Shown here piece by piece: positions 17,064 to 25,478 of a stretch of 64,000 nucleotides of DNA. Positions within the stretch are counted from its first letter, which is position 1, and each line of letters starts with the position of its first letter. A program made the translations under genes and the position numbers. Below the pieces are notes generated by a model. The model saw only the letters and a list, made by a program, of their open reading frames with translations, was not told the DNA's origin and ran no database searches. Origin of the DNA: JAPKZH01 sp964537875 (GTDB taxonomy: Bacteria; Acidobacteriota; Aminicenantia; Aminicenantales; UBA4085); contig CAZIDN010000006.1 in the NCBI GenBank assembly GCA_964537875.1, positions 44,347-108,346 on the forward strand, in the 5' to 3' direction.

Positions 17064-19400
17064 ATGAAAAAATGGATTTTAAGCCTTTTCTTGCTTTTAG
17101 TCCCCAGCCTCGGCTTTGGCCAGGAGCTTGTCGATAAGATCGAGATCATCGGGATCGACAGGGTGAGCCGGGAGACCGTGTTGTATTACCTGACCACCAG
17201 GGAGGGCGATTATTTCAGCGACGAGCTGTTGAAAAAAGATTTCCAGGTTCTCTGGTCGACGGGCTTTTTCTCCAATATTAAAATAGAGCAGCAGGAGGGG
17301 GCCAAGGGAAAGACCATCAGGATCATTCTCGAGGAAAACCCGGTGGTCAAGACGATCGCCTATAAGACCGGAAAAAAGGTCAAGGAAGACGACATCGTCA
17401 ACAAGCTGAAGGAGAAAGACGAATACATCCTGCCCTATTCCTACTACAGCCCCTACAAGATCCAGAAAGTCAAACGGACCATCGAGGATCTTCTGACCGA
17501 GAAGGGCCTTGTCGCGGCCAAAGTCGAGGTTGATACGGCCAAGAAGGCCAAGAACGAGCTCGACGTCCTGTTCAGGATCGATGAGGGTCCGAAGGTGAGG
17601 GTCGGGGACGTGGAGTTTGTCGGCAGGCCCAAGCTCCCCCAGGGCCTCCTCCGGGAAGCCCTGAAGGACAATAAGCCCCACAGCCTCTTCTCCTGGGTGT
17701 CCGGCAAGGATGTTTACAAGCAGCCCAAGCTCGCCGATGACCTGACCGCGGTCAAGAAGAGATACCAGGAAAAGGGCTATATGGAGGCCGTGATCGGCGA
17801 GCCGAAGGTCGAGATGATCTCCAGGCGGTCGTTTTTGCCGTTCTGGAAAAAGCAGACGATGATGAAGATCACCGTCCCGGTCAACTCCGGCTACCTCTAT
17901 AAAGTCGGAGAGGTCAAGGTCGAGGGGAACAAGGCCTTTGCCACGCAGGGCATTTTGAACCTCATCAAGCTGAAAAAAGGCGAGATCTACAGCACCAAGG
18001 TCCGGGAAAAGAGCGTCGAGGACATCGGCGAGCTGCTGAGAAACTTCAGCTTCTGGTACGGCCAGGTCATCCCCGTGGAAAACCTGGACCCGAAGAACAA
18101 AGTCGTCAACGTCACCTACAATATCGACGAAGGGGAGCCGACCTATCTCCATAGGCTGGAATTCAAGGGGAACATTTTCACCAAAGACAAGGTCATCCGG
18201 AGGGAAATGCTCATCCAGGAGGGATCCCGGTTCAGCCTGGCCCTGTTCAAGGACAGTATCCTGCGGATCAAGCAGCTGGGGCTCGTCGACGTGGAAAAGG
18301 ACCCCGACATCAAGCCCTCGCCGACGGATCGGACCCAGTTCGACGTCACCGTGAACGTCAAAGAGCTGCAGCGGAACAACATCCAGTTCACGGCCGGATA
18401 CTCCGGCTACGAGGGGACGTTCGTCGCCGTCAGCTATTCGACGGTCAATTTCCTGGGGGCGGGGGAGACCCTGGAGCTCTCGGCCCAGTACGGGAAGCGC
18501 ATCCGAAACTATTCCTTCGGTTTTTCCGAGCCCTATTTCCTGGATTATCCCATCAGCCTGGGTTTCAACCTCTATGACCGGTTCCAGGTCTATCCCTACA
18601 TCTATGACCGAAAAGACCGGGGAATCGATCTCACGACGGGGGCGAGGATCATCGGGAATTGGCGCGGCAGCTTAACCTACAGCTTCCAGTTCATCGATAT
18701 CAGCCTGCCTTCCATCCAAGAGGGCGACGAGTCCGGCTATCTCTCTTCTTATTATAGCGCGATGTATTACGGCTCGATGGGGATTGGCAGATATAACATG
18801 AGCTCTCTCAATCCGTCGATCTACCGGTCGACGATCGACAGTCCCCTGACGCCGACCCGAGGGACCTTGTATTTGGCTTCTCTCAGGTATGCCGGGACAT
18901 TCCTGGGCGGCGAGATCCATCTCTACAAGCCGCGTCTTGAATTTACCCACTTCCAACCGATCGCCAAAAACCACACGCTCGGTTTTCATATCGAATATAG
19001 CTTCATCAAGCCTCTCCGAAACTCTCAAGTCCCTTTTTGGGAAAAGTTCTTCCTCGGCGGGGAGCGGAATATCCGCGGCTATGAGATCTACACCATCGGT
19101 CCGCGGGATTCCGATGGGCAGCTCACCGGCGGCGAGAAGCAGGTCGTCATCAATGCCGAATATATCCTGCAGGTCGGCGGTCCGCTTTACCTGATCGCCT
19201 TCTATGACCGGGGCAATGCCTATGACCGGGGCCAGGCCGTGAGCCTCAAGAACATGTACTCCTCGGCGGGTCTGGAGGCCCGGATCTTCGTCCCCGCCCT
19301 GCGAGTTCCTTTCCGGTTGATTTTCTCGTATAATAACAGGCGGATCTATAGCGATGATTCCAATTTTGCATTTCGGTTTGCTATTGGAACCACGTTTTAG
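17064..19400 (+). CDS. bamA: Outer membrane protein assembly factor BamA
   Basis: 778 aa from ATG 17064; a longer frame begins inside repeat R2 and is not used. A signal peptide covers residues 1-19 (MKKWILSLFLLLVPSLGFGQ). Several POTRA repeats occupy about 22-420 (VDKIEIIGIDRVSRETVLYY; VKVEGNKAFATQGILNLI; LEFKGNIFTKDKVIRREM). The barrel covers about 440-778, containing the FLGGERNIRGYEIYTIGPRD region (lid-loop VRGF/Y-like motif as IRGY) and ending in FAIGTTF with terminal Phe. It inserts beta-barrel proteins into the outer membrane. A TATAAG box sits 9 nt before the ATG. The skp gene follows after 44 nt. Confidence 0.95.
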   Translation: MKKWILSLFLLLVPSLGFGQELVDKIEIIGIDRVSRETVLYYLTTREGDYFSDELLKKDFQVLWSTGFFSNIKIEQQEGAKGKTIRIILEENPVVKTIAYKTGKKVKEDDIVNKLKEKDEYILPYSYYSPYKIQKVKRTIEDLLTEKGLVAAKVEVDTAKKAKNELDVLFRIDEGPKVRVGDVEFVGRPKLPQGLLREALKDNKPHSLFSWVSGKDVYKQPKLADDLTAVKKRYQEKGYMEAVIGEPKVEMISRRSFLPFWKKQTMMKITVPVNSGYLYKVGEVKVEGNKAFATQGILNLIKLKKGEIYSTKVREKSVEDIGELLRNFSFWYGQVIPVENLDPKNKVVNVTYNIDEGEPTYLHRLEFKGNIFTKDKVIRREMLIQEGSRFSLALFKDSILRIKQLGLVDVEKDPDIKPSPTDRTQFDVTVNVKELQRNNIQFTAGYSGYEGTFVAVSYSTVNFLGAGETLELSAQYGKRIRNYSFGFSEPYFLDYPISLGFNLYDRFQVYPYIYDRKDRGIDLTTGARIIGNWRGSLTYSFQFIDISLPSIQEGDESGYLSSYYSAMYYGSMGIGRYNMSSLNPSIYRSTIDSPLTPTRGTLYLASLRYAGTFLGGEIHLYKPRLEFTHFQPIAKNHTLGFHIEYSFIKPLRNSQVPFWEKFFLGGERNIRGYEIYTIGPRDSDGQLTGGEKQVVINAEYILQVGGPLYLIAFYDRGNAYDRGQAVSLKNMYSSAGLEARIFVPALRVPFRLIFSYNNRRIYSDDSNFAFRFAIGTTF

Positions 19401-19444
19401 AGCATAAAGGCACACATTCCAAATCAAACATAGGAGGTCAAACG

Positions 19445-19981
19445 ATGAGGAAGACATTCACGCAGGCCGCCGGCTTGCTCATTCTCGGTTTGGGAGTCCT
19501 GGCATCTTTGGGCTATGCCCAGCAACTGAAGATCGGCGTCGTCAATTCCCAGGAAATCCTGGATCGATCGGCCGAGGGAAAAAAGGTCCTTGCCAGGCTT
19601 CAGGATTTGGACAAGCAGAACCAGGCCAGAATCACCAAGCTGGATAGCGAAATCCAACAGCTCCAAGCCCAGATCAACACCCAGCGGTTGACCCTGACCC
19701 AGGAAGCGCTCAGCCAGAAGGCGGCCGATCTCGACAGAAAGCAGACGCAGAGGAAGCGGGATGCCGAGGACGCCTATGCCAACATGCAGGAAACGAGCAA
19801 CCGTCTTCTCGGGAGAATTCAAGAGGAACTCATTCCCATCGTCACCCAGCTCGGCAAAGAAAAGGGGCTGGATATCATTTTTGACCTGGGCAAGAGCGGA
19901 GCCGTCTATTTCAACCCGACCATCGATGTGACCGCAGACGTCATCAAGCGCTTCGACGCTTCCAAGGCCGCCGGCAAATAG
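19445..19981 (+). CDS. skp: OmpH/Skp family periplasmic chaperone
   Basis: 178 aa, with AGGAGG before the ATG. A signal peptide (residues 1-26, LGVLASLGYAQQ) is followed by the short KIGVVNSQEILDRSAEG strand, then a long charged coiled coil (about 50-130) and the return strand GLDIIFDLGKSGAVYF. This is the jellyfish-like Skp layout. Skp holds unfolded outer-membrane proteins before BamA. The bamA-skp order is widely conserved. Confidence 0.9.
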   Translation: MRKTFTQAAGLLILGLGVLASLGYAQQLKIGVVNSQEILDRSAEGKKVLARLQDLDKQNQARITKLDSEIQQLQAQINTQRLTLTQEALSQKAADLDRKQTQRKRDAEDAYANMQETSNRLLGRIQEELIPIVTQLGKEKGLDIIFDLGKSGAVYFNPTIDVTADVIKRFDASKAAGK

Positions 19982-19993
19982 CGGGACGGTTCC

Positions 19994-20446
19994 TTGATCA
20001 ACATCGAAGGGATCCTCCAGGTTCTTCCCCACCGCTATCCCTTTCTTCTCGTCGACCGCGTTCTGAGCATGGAGCCGGGAAAGTCGATCGCCGCCCTGAA
20101 AAATGTCACCTACAATGAGCCTTTTTTCCAGGGACATTTCCCGGGAATGCGGATCATGCCCGGCGTGCTCATCGTCGAAGCCATCGCTCAGGCCGGCGGC
20201 ATCCTTATCTATCATACCGTCCCGAATCCCGAGACCAAATTCGTGCTTTTGGCCAAAATCGAAAACGCGAGGTTTCGAAAGCCCGTTATCCCCGGCGATC
20301 AGCTCAGGCTCGAGGCCGAGCTTGTCAAGCTCAAGGGCAAATTTTTGCAGCTTCATGGCAGAGCTCTGGTCGAGGGCGAGATCGTCGTCGAGGGAGATCT
20401 CATGGCCTCTCTCCTGGAAAAAGGGGAAATGAATGGGCGGAGTTGA
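19994..20446 (+). CDS. fabZ: 3-hydroxyacyl-[ACP] dehydratase FabZ
   Basis: 150 aa, apparently starting at TTG 19994, 12 nt after the skp stop, with a weak GGGACGG upstream. Hot-dog fold with LPHRYPFLLVDR at residues 11-22, the catalytic His48 in FQGHFPG, and Glu62 in MPGVLIVEAIAQ. It dehydrates beta-hydroxyacyl-ACP and competes with LpxA for the same substrate pool, which fits their pairing. It overlaps lpxA by 14 nt. lpxD, often found between skp and fabZ, is absent here. Confidence 0.94.
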   Translation: MINIEGILQVLPHRYPFLLVDRVLSMEPGKSIAALKNVTYNEPFFQGHFPGMRIMPGVLIVEAIAQAGGILIYHTVPNPETKFVLLAKIENARFRKPVIPGDQLRLEAELVKLKGKFLQLHGRALVEGEIVVEGDLMASLLEKGEMNGRS

Positions 20447-21257
20447 GGTCTCGATCCACCCTTCCTCAGCCGTCCATCCCAAGGCCGGGCTGGATTCGGG
20501 CGTGTGGATCGGCCCCTCGTGCGTCATCGGAGAACATGTCACGATCCATAAAAACACCCGCCTGGATTCCCATGTCGTGATCGACGGCCGGACGGAAATC
20601 GGCGCCGACTGCCATTTTTCTCCGTTTTCGACGATCGGAAGCGAGCCGCAGGATGTCGGGTATCGGAACGAGGAAACGCAGGTCAAGATCGGAGACCGCA
20701 ATTTTTTCCGGGAATACATCACCGTCCACCGCGGGACGGCCAAAGGAGGGGGGCTGACCGAAATCGGCAGCGATAATTATTTCATGGCGTATGCCCATAT
20801 CGGCCACGACTGCCGGGTTGGGAGCCAGACCGTTTTCACCAACGCCGCCACGCTGGGAGGGCATGTCGTCGTCGAGGACCACGCCTACCTCAGCGCTTTC
20901 TGCGGCGTCCACCAGTTCTGCCGGATCGGCAAACACGCCTTCATCGGCGGCTTCTCGGTGATCACCCAGGACGTCCTGCCGTTCTGCCGCGTGGCGGGCA
21001 TGCGGCCGATCCATATCTATGGATTGAATGTCATCGGCCTGCGTCGCAAAGGATATTCCAACGCAAGAATCGCGGCCTTGAAGGAAATGTTCAGGCTGAT
21101 CTTCTATGTGGACTTGAACACGACCCAGGCCCTGGAAAAAATCCAATCGCAGTTTCCCCCCGGGGAAGACCGCGATGAAATCATTAAATTCATACAATCT
21201 TCCAAAAGAGGCATCATCAAAAAGACGACGGACCAATGGGAACTCGAATTGGCATGA
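20433..21257 (+). CDS. lpxA: UDP-N-acetylglucosamine acyltransferase LpxA
   Basis: 274 aa. Left-handed beta-helix hexapeptide repeats cover residues 1-190 (VWIGPSCVIGEHVTIHKNT and so on), with a helical C-terminus. The catalytic His falls at 125 in AHIGHDC, the same number as in E. coli. FSTIGSEPQD and the terminal LNVIGLRRKGYSNARIAALK are LpxA hallmarks. It adds the first 3-hydroxyacyl chain in lipid A synthesis. It overlaps fabZ upstream and lpxI by 22 nt downstream. Confidence 0.94.
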   Translation: MGGVEVSIHPSSAVHPKAGLDSGVWIGPSCVIGEHVTIHKNTRLDSHVVIDGRTEIGADCHFSPFSTIGSEPQDVGYRNEETQVKIGDRNFFREYITVHRGTAKGGGLTEIGSDNYFMAYAHIGHDCRVGSQTVFTNAATLGGHVVVEDHAYLSAFCGVHQFCRIGKHAFIGGFSVITQDVLPFCRVAGMRPIHIYGLNVIGLRRKGYSNARIAALKEMFRLIFYVDLNTTQALEKIQSQFPPGEDRDEIIKFIQSSKRGIIKKTTDQWELELA

Positions 21258-22042
21258 TTGCGGGATCAGGGGGATTTCCCCTGGAGGCGCTCGAGGAAGC
21301 GACGCGGCTGGGCTATGCCTGCGTTGTCGCCGGACTCCGGGGCGAGGCTGTCCCTGACCTGGAAGCCAAAGCGGAGACCTTCGCTTGGTTCGAGCTGGGG
21401 GACATCCAGAAGCTCGTGTCATTTTTTAAAAAGCAAGACGTCCGGGACGTGGTGATGCTCGGCAAGGTCGATCCTCGGGCCATCTACACCAAGCCGGGCT
21501 TGGACGATGCGGCCGGGCTGGTCCTGGCCTGGGTGAGGGACAAGACTCCGACATCGCTGTTCAAAGCGCTCATTGAATTCCTCGAGGGGCAGGGAATTTC
21601 CGTCAAGGATCCCTCGTTTCTCCTCCAAGCGTATTTTTATCCGGAGGGCGTGCTCACCGGTGGCCCACCGGCGCCGGATGTCCTGGGGGACATTGATTTC
21701 GGATGGAAGATCGCCAAGACCATTGCCGACCTGGATCTCGGGCAGACGGTCGTCATCAAGGACCGGGTCGTCGTGGCCGTGGAAGGCATGGAGGGCACGG
21801 ACGAGACGATCAAAAGGGGAGGACGGCTGGCCGGAAAGGGCATCGTCGTGGTCAAAGTCGGCCGTTCCGCCCAGGATATGAGGATCGATGTCCCGGCCGC
21901 CGGGATTGAAACCCTGAGGAATCTGGTCAGAGTGAAAGCTGCGGCCCTCTGTATCGAAGCCGGCAAAGTGCCTCTTTTCCAGAAGGACGAAGTCATCACC
22001 TTGGCCAAGGCCAACGGCATCGCCGTGATCGTAAAGAAATAA
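21236..22042 (+). CDS. lpxI: UDP-2,3-diacylglucosamine pyrophosphatase LpxI
   Basis: 268 aa, the former DUF1009 family. IGMIAGSGGFPLEALEEA at residues 5-22, VVMLGKVDPRAIYT near 73, and VAVEGMEGTDETIKRGG near 182 are characteristic. LpxI is the metal-dependent alternative to LpxH and hydrolyses UDP-2,3-diacylglucosamine to lipid X. Its frame starts inside lpxA, so it is translationally coupled. A strong hairpin begins right at its stop codon. Confidence 0.92.
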   Translation: MGTRIGMIAGSGGFPLEALEEATRLGYACVVAGLRGEAVPDLEAKAETFAWFELGDIQKLVSFFKKQDVRDVVMLGKVDPRAIYTKPGLDDAAGLVLAWVRDKTPTSLFKALIEFLEGQGISVKDPSFLLQAYFYPEGVLTGGPPAPDVLGDIDFGWKIAKTIADLDLGQTVVIKDRVVVAVEGMEGTDETIKRGGRLAGKGIVVVKVGRSAQDMRIDVPAAGIETLRNLVRVKAAALCIEAGKVPLFQKDEVITLAKANGIAVIVKK

Positions 22043-22202
22043 CGAGCGGTTCCCCGTGGCAAGCCACGGGGAACCGCTCGAGAGGGATCCAAGGGGGAGT
22101 CGCCCCCTTGGTCGCAGGGCGCGGGTTCATGCCTCGCCCGAGAAGGGGAGGCAGGGCCGCCGGGTGTTCCCGGCGCCCGTTGGAAGGAGTCTTCCCCTCC
22201 AA
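22043..22202 (+). repeat. Hairpin cluster between lpxI and the Gfo/Idh gene
   Basis: Four stems in 160 nt. First, CGAGCGGTTCCCCGTGG (22043-22059) pairs perfectly with 22064-22080, 17 bp with a CAAG loop. Second, CCAAGGGGG / CCCCCTTGG (22089-22097 / 22103-22111). Third, GCCGGG-TGTT-CCCGGC (22159-22174). Fourth, a TTGGA...TCCAA stem (22180-22202). The last two resemble the third and fourth hairpins of the element at 195-379. It could attenuate or stabilise the lpx transcript; no T-run follows the first stem, so simple termination is not clear. Confidence 0.75.
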
Positions 22203-22238
22203 ATTGGCGCTTCGGCCCAGGCCGGTTGTAGAAAAATC

Positions 22239-23162
22239 ATGGACATGGACAAAGTCAAGGTCGGAATCATCGGCGTCGGATATCTGGGCATGCAGCATGC
22301 CCGGATCATCTCCTATTTGGAAGAGGCTGAGCTCAGAGCCGTGGCCGATATCGATTTCAAGAAAGCTTTGGAGATCGGGAACCGCCACGGCGTGAAGTAC
22401 TTCCAGAATTATGAGGACATGCTGGACGAGATCGATGCCGGGATCGTCTCTACACCGACCTCCGAGCATTTCCAAATCTCCATGAACCTGCTCAAAAACG
22501 GCAAGCATGTCCTCGTTGAAAAACCGATTACGGAAACGATCGAACAGGCCGAGCAGCTCGTCGACCTGGCCAAGAAGAACGGTCTTATCCTTCAGGTCGG
22601 GCACCTGGAGCGCTTCAACCCGGCCGTCGAAGCGGTCGAGAACATGATCTCGGAGCCCAAGTTCATCGAGGTCCAGAGGCTGGGCTCGTTCTCGGCCCGT
22701 TCGCTCGACGTCGACGTCGTCCTGGACCTCATGATCCATGACCTGGACATCATCCTGGCCTTGATCAAGGATGAGGTCGGCGTCATCCGGTCGTCGGGCA
22801 TCCACGTCCTTTCTGAGAAGATCGACATCGCCAACGCCCGCCTGGAGTTCAAATCGGGCTGCGTGGCCACCCTGACGGCCAGTCGGGTTCATCAGGGCAA
22901 GGTCCGCAAACTGAGAATCTTTGAGCCCACTTCCTATTATTCCATCGATTACATCGACCAGGAAGTCAAGGTGTTCCCGCTGAGCGGACGGCAGACCGAT
23001 ATCAAGACGCTGAAGATCAAGAAGGAAGAGCCGCTGAAGAAGGAGCTCGAGAATTTCCTGCGCTGCCAGGCCGAGGGTAGACCGGGAAAGGTCAGCGGCG
23101 AGGAAGGCCTCCGCGCCCTCCGACTGGCCTATGATGTCTTGAAGGAAATCGAAACTACTTGA
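22239..23162 (+). CDS. Gfo/Idh/MocA family NAD(P)-dependent sugar oxidoreductase
   Basis: 307 aa from ATG 22239; the longer frame upstream runs through the hairpin cluster. Rossmann motif VGIIGVGYLGMQHAR at 8-22, then the family signature HVLVEKPITETIEQA near 88-102 with the catalytic Lys of EKP, and GHLERFNPAV. It probably oxidises a nucleotide sugar. Genes of this family next to lpxA include GnnA, which makes UDP-3-oxo-GlcNAc for diamino-sugar lipid A. No GnnB aminotransferase lies in this window, so that role is only a suggestion. Confidence 0.85.
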   Translation: MDMDKVKVGIIGVGYLGMQHARIISYLEEAELRAVADIDFKKALEIGNRHGVKYFQNYEDMLDEIDAGIVSTPTSEHFQISMNLLKNGKHVLVEKPITETIEQAEQLVDLAKKNGLILQVGHLERFNPAVEAVENMISEPKFIEVQRLGSFSARSLDVDVVLDLMIHDLDIILALIKDEVGVIRSSGIHVLSEKIDIANARLEFKSGCVATLTASRVHQGKVRKLRIFEPTSYYSIDYIDQEVKVFPLSGRQTDIKTLKIKKEEPLKKELENFLRCQAEGRPGKVSGEEGLRALRLAYDVLKEIETT

Positions 23163-23296
23163 CCAGCTTGATCAGCTGATTTTTCTCAGGGATCCCGTTC
23201 ACATCCATTCCGTTGGCCACGGCCAAGGTCGGCCAAAGCTCTTTTTTCACGAAGAAGAAGGATCAGGACGGCGGCAAGAAAGCCCGTCTTTCTCAT
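23156..23296 (-). pseudogene. Frameshifted remnant of a small secreted protein
   Basis: On the minus strand ATG at 23296 starts 3 nt after the stop of the 23300 gene and reads a signal-peptide-like MRKTGFLAAVLILLL, then meets a premature stop. Shifting frame after LLL gives FVKKELWPTLAVANGMDVNG and continues to IPEKNQLIKLVK and a TAG at 23156-23158, overlapping the convergent Gfo/Idh end by 7 nt. It is best read as a short gene that suffered a frameshift or internal deletion; a sequencing error is also possible. Family not recognised. Confidence 0.5.
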
Positions 23297-23299
23297 GGC

Positions 23300-24031
23300 C
23301 TATTTCGACATCTTAAAAAGGGAATCCTCGATGCCCGCGTTGAACGTGATCTTGTTGAAGGTCATTTTCACGGCTTCCGCGCCGTTCTGGAAAACGGTCA
23401 TGGTGTGGGCCGCCACCGTATCGCCCTCTTTTCTGTAGTCTCCAAAAATCGTTTCCTGGTCGATCTCCATGCCCATCTGGTTGACCTTGGCTTTGGCTTT
23501 ATAGATCAGGTACGTGACGGGATCGAGATACATCGCGACTTTCTGGCCGTCGGCATAGGACTGCTCAAGAACCAGATATTCCTTGTCCTGGATTTTTTCT
23601 TTCCCCTTAAAGGCGAAAGTGATGCCGTATTTCTCGGGATTCAGAAGTGAATCATTTCCCATCGCCTGCTTTTTAAAGTCCCGGGCTTCGCTTTCGGACA
23701 TCTCTGCCGCGGCCCCTCCCGCCATAGGATTGATCTGCCAGCCCTTGACTCCGTCAAAGGCCTGGGTGATGACCATGTTCTGGATTTCGATGTCCATCCT
23801 CATCTTGTCAGGCTCTTTCTGGTAGATAGTCAGGTTTCCGCTCATACCCTGTTGGGCCAGTTCTATGTTTGCCGCGATCGTCGTGTCCTTAATGGCTGCC
23901 AGGGCTTTTCTTCCGCCCTGGGCATCGATCATCTTGTCGAGAATCTCTTTGGTCGTCTGGCCGTAGCCCACCGCGACGGAAAGGCTGACCAGGAATAGGC
24001 CTAAAAGGCAGATCGTGAGAGTTTTTTTCAT
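23300..24031 (-). CDS. Exported LolA/outer-membrane lipoprotein-sorting-like protein
   Basis: 243 aa from the ATG at 24031, which has AGGAGG 7 nt upstream; a start six codons earlier overlaps that site. A signal peptide (MKKTLTICLLGLFLVSLSVA...) is followed by KEILDKMIDAQGGRKALAAI, a common start for LolA/LolB-fold proteins, and alternating strands with Lys/Asp pairs (NLTIYQKEPDKMRMDIEI, MYLDPVTYLIYKAKA). Such proteins form an open half-barrel that binds lipid or lipoprotein acyl chains. The next gene on this strand is decayed. Confidence 0.65.
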   Translation of the reverse strand: MKKTLTICLLGLFLVSLSVAVGYGQTTKEILDKMIDAQGGRKALAAIKDTTIAANIELAQQGMSGNLTIYQKEPDKMRMDIEIQNMVITQAFDGVKGWQINPMAGGAAAEMSESEARDFKKQAMGNDSLLNPEKYGITFAFKGKEKIQDKEYLVLEQSYADGQKVAMYLDPVTYLIYKAKAKVNQMGMEIDQETIFGDYRKEGDTVAAHTMTVFQNGAEAVKMTFNKITFNAGIEDSLFKMSK

Positions 24032-24055
24032 TCTGACCTCCTGTTTCATCCTAAC

Positions 24056-24084
24056 ATTCTACGGAAAAATCGGCGGATTGCCAA
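24056..24084 (-). promoter_or_regulatory. Promoter of the LolA-like gene
   Basis: Minus strand TTGGCA (24079-24084), 17-nt spacer, TAGAAT (24056-24061), 25 nt before the ATG at 24031. It is back to back with the plus-strand promoter at 24101-24129. Confidence 0.5.
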
Positions 24085-24100
24085 ATAGTTTTTTGTTGAA

Positions 24101-24129
24101 TTGATTTTGCGCCGGCAATTGTGTATTAG
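24101..24129 (+). promoter_or_regulatory. Promoter of the APC permease gene
   Basis: TTGATT (24101-24106), 17-nt spacer, TATTAG (24124-24129). Only 8 nt separate the -10 box from the ATG at 24138 and there is no Shine-Dalgarno, which suggests an almost leaderless mRNA. Confidence 0.4.
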
Positions 24130-24137
24130 ATAGAAAA

Positions 24138-25463
24138 ATGGATGACAAAAAGTCTTCCCTGAGGAAGCTCAGCCTGTTTGATGCGGCCATGATTTCGAGC
24201 GGGGCGATGATCGGGGCCGGCATCTTCATGAATTCCTCGGAGAGCGCTAAATTCCTGCAGTCGTCCTCCCAGCTGCTTTTCGTCTGGATCATCGGCGGCG
24301 TCATCGCCTTTCTCGGCGGGCTGTGTTTTGCCGAGCTGGGGGCCATGTTTCCCCAGTCCGGAGGGCAGGTCGTCTACCTGGACCGCGCTTTTTCCCCCTG
24401 GCTCGGGTTTCTCTTCGGGTGGACGCTCTTCAGCACGATCCAGACAGGGGCGATCGCCGCCGTCTCCTACACCTGCGCCCGCTTTATAAGCCGATTCGTG
24501 CCGATGAAGAATCTCTGGATCAGCCTGCTTGCCGCGGGCATCATCTGGCTTCTCTCGTTCGTAAACTTTTTGGGGATTAAGCCCGGAAGTCTCGTCCAAA
24601 ATGTCTTTACGACGCTGAAAATCCTGGCCCTCATGGCCTTGATCGGCGTAGGAATTCTCTGGTTCAAGGCTCCCCACTTGTCCCTCGGCCCTCTGTTTCC
24701 CGACGGGGTTCATTTGAAAATATTGAGCGCCATGGGGCTGGCCCTGATGCCGGCCTTGTTTTCCTACGGCGGCTGGCAGAATCTCAATTTTGTGGCCGGC
24801 GAAGTGAAGAATCCCTCCCGCACCATGCCCCTGGCCATCATCTCGGGGGTCGGCCTCGTCGTAGCCGTCTATGTCCTGTCCAATGTCGTCTATGTCAAAG
24901 CCCTTCCGCTGGCCGAGATCAGCGGCTCGACAAAGCTGGCCTCGGATGCCTTCGAAGCCATGGTCGGTCCATGGGGAGCGAAGTTCGTCTCGGCGGCCAT
25001 CATCGTTTCCACCTTCGGGATCACGAATGTGTTCATCCTGACGGGGGCGCGGGTCTATCAAGTCATGGCCCAGTCCGGGGCATTCCTGCCGGTGGCCGCC
25101 CGGCTCCATCCCCGCACCGAGACTCCCTATGTGGCCATTTTTCTCCAGGCGGCTTGGGCTTCTTGTCTTCTCGGGACCAACACCTACGGCCAGCTCCTCC
25201 AATATGTGACCTTCGGCGACTGGATCTTCTTCGGCCTGACGGCGCTGGCTTTGATCGTGCTCCGGAAAAAGATGCCGGATGCGACGCGGCCCTATCGGGC
25301 CTGGGGATATCCGGTGGTCCCGCTTGCCTTCTTTCTCATATCGGCGGCGGTCGTCATCAACGTCTTTGCCAGCTCGTTCGTCAAATCCCTGATCGGGACG
25401 GCGATCATCCTGGCCGGGCTGCCCTTGTATTATATTTCCTGGAAGAAGAAAAACGCTCATTGA
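24138..25463 (+). CDS. APC-superfamily amino acid permease
   Basis: 441 aa with about 12 hydrophobic segments. The first helix contains the substrate-binding break GAMIGAGIFMNSSE near residue 20 and helix 6 has ALMPALFSYGGWQNLNFVAGE near 220, the two unwound regions of LeuT-fold APC transporters. It probably moves amino acids across the inner membrane by exchange or proton symport. A homologue (53033-54514) has the same layout, with 493 aa. It stands alone, divergent from the LolA-like gene. Confidence 0.85.
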   Translation: MDDKKSSLRKLSLFDAAMISSGAMIGAGIFMNSSESAKFLQSSSQLLFVWIIGGVIAFLGGLCFAELGAMFPQSGGQVVYLDRAFSPWLGFLFGWTLFSTIQTGAIAAVSYTCARFISRFVPMKNLWISLLAAGIIWLLSFVNFLGIKPGSLVQNVFTTLKILALMALIGVGILWFKAPHLSLGPLFPDGVHLKILSAMGLALMPALFSYGGWQNLNFVAGEVKNPSRTMPLAIISGVGLVVAVYVLSNVVYVKALPLAEISGSTKLASDAFEAMVGPWGAKFVSAAIIVSTFGITNVFILTGARVYQVMAQSGAFLPVAARLHPRTETPYVAIFLQAAWASCLLGTNTYGQLLQYVTFGDWIFFGLTALALIVLRKKMPDATRPYRAWGYPVVPLAFFLISAAVVINVFASSFVKSLIGTAIILAGLPLYYISWKKKNAH

Positions 25464-25478
25464 TTATGGGCCGATCCC

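Noticed and set aside
24126..25460. A 444-codon minus-strand open frame over the APC permease
   Set aside because: Antisense shadow; the plus strand encodes a typical 12-helix permease.
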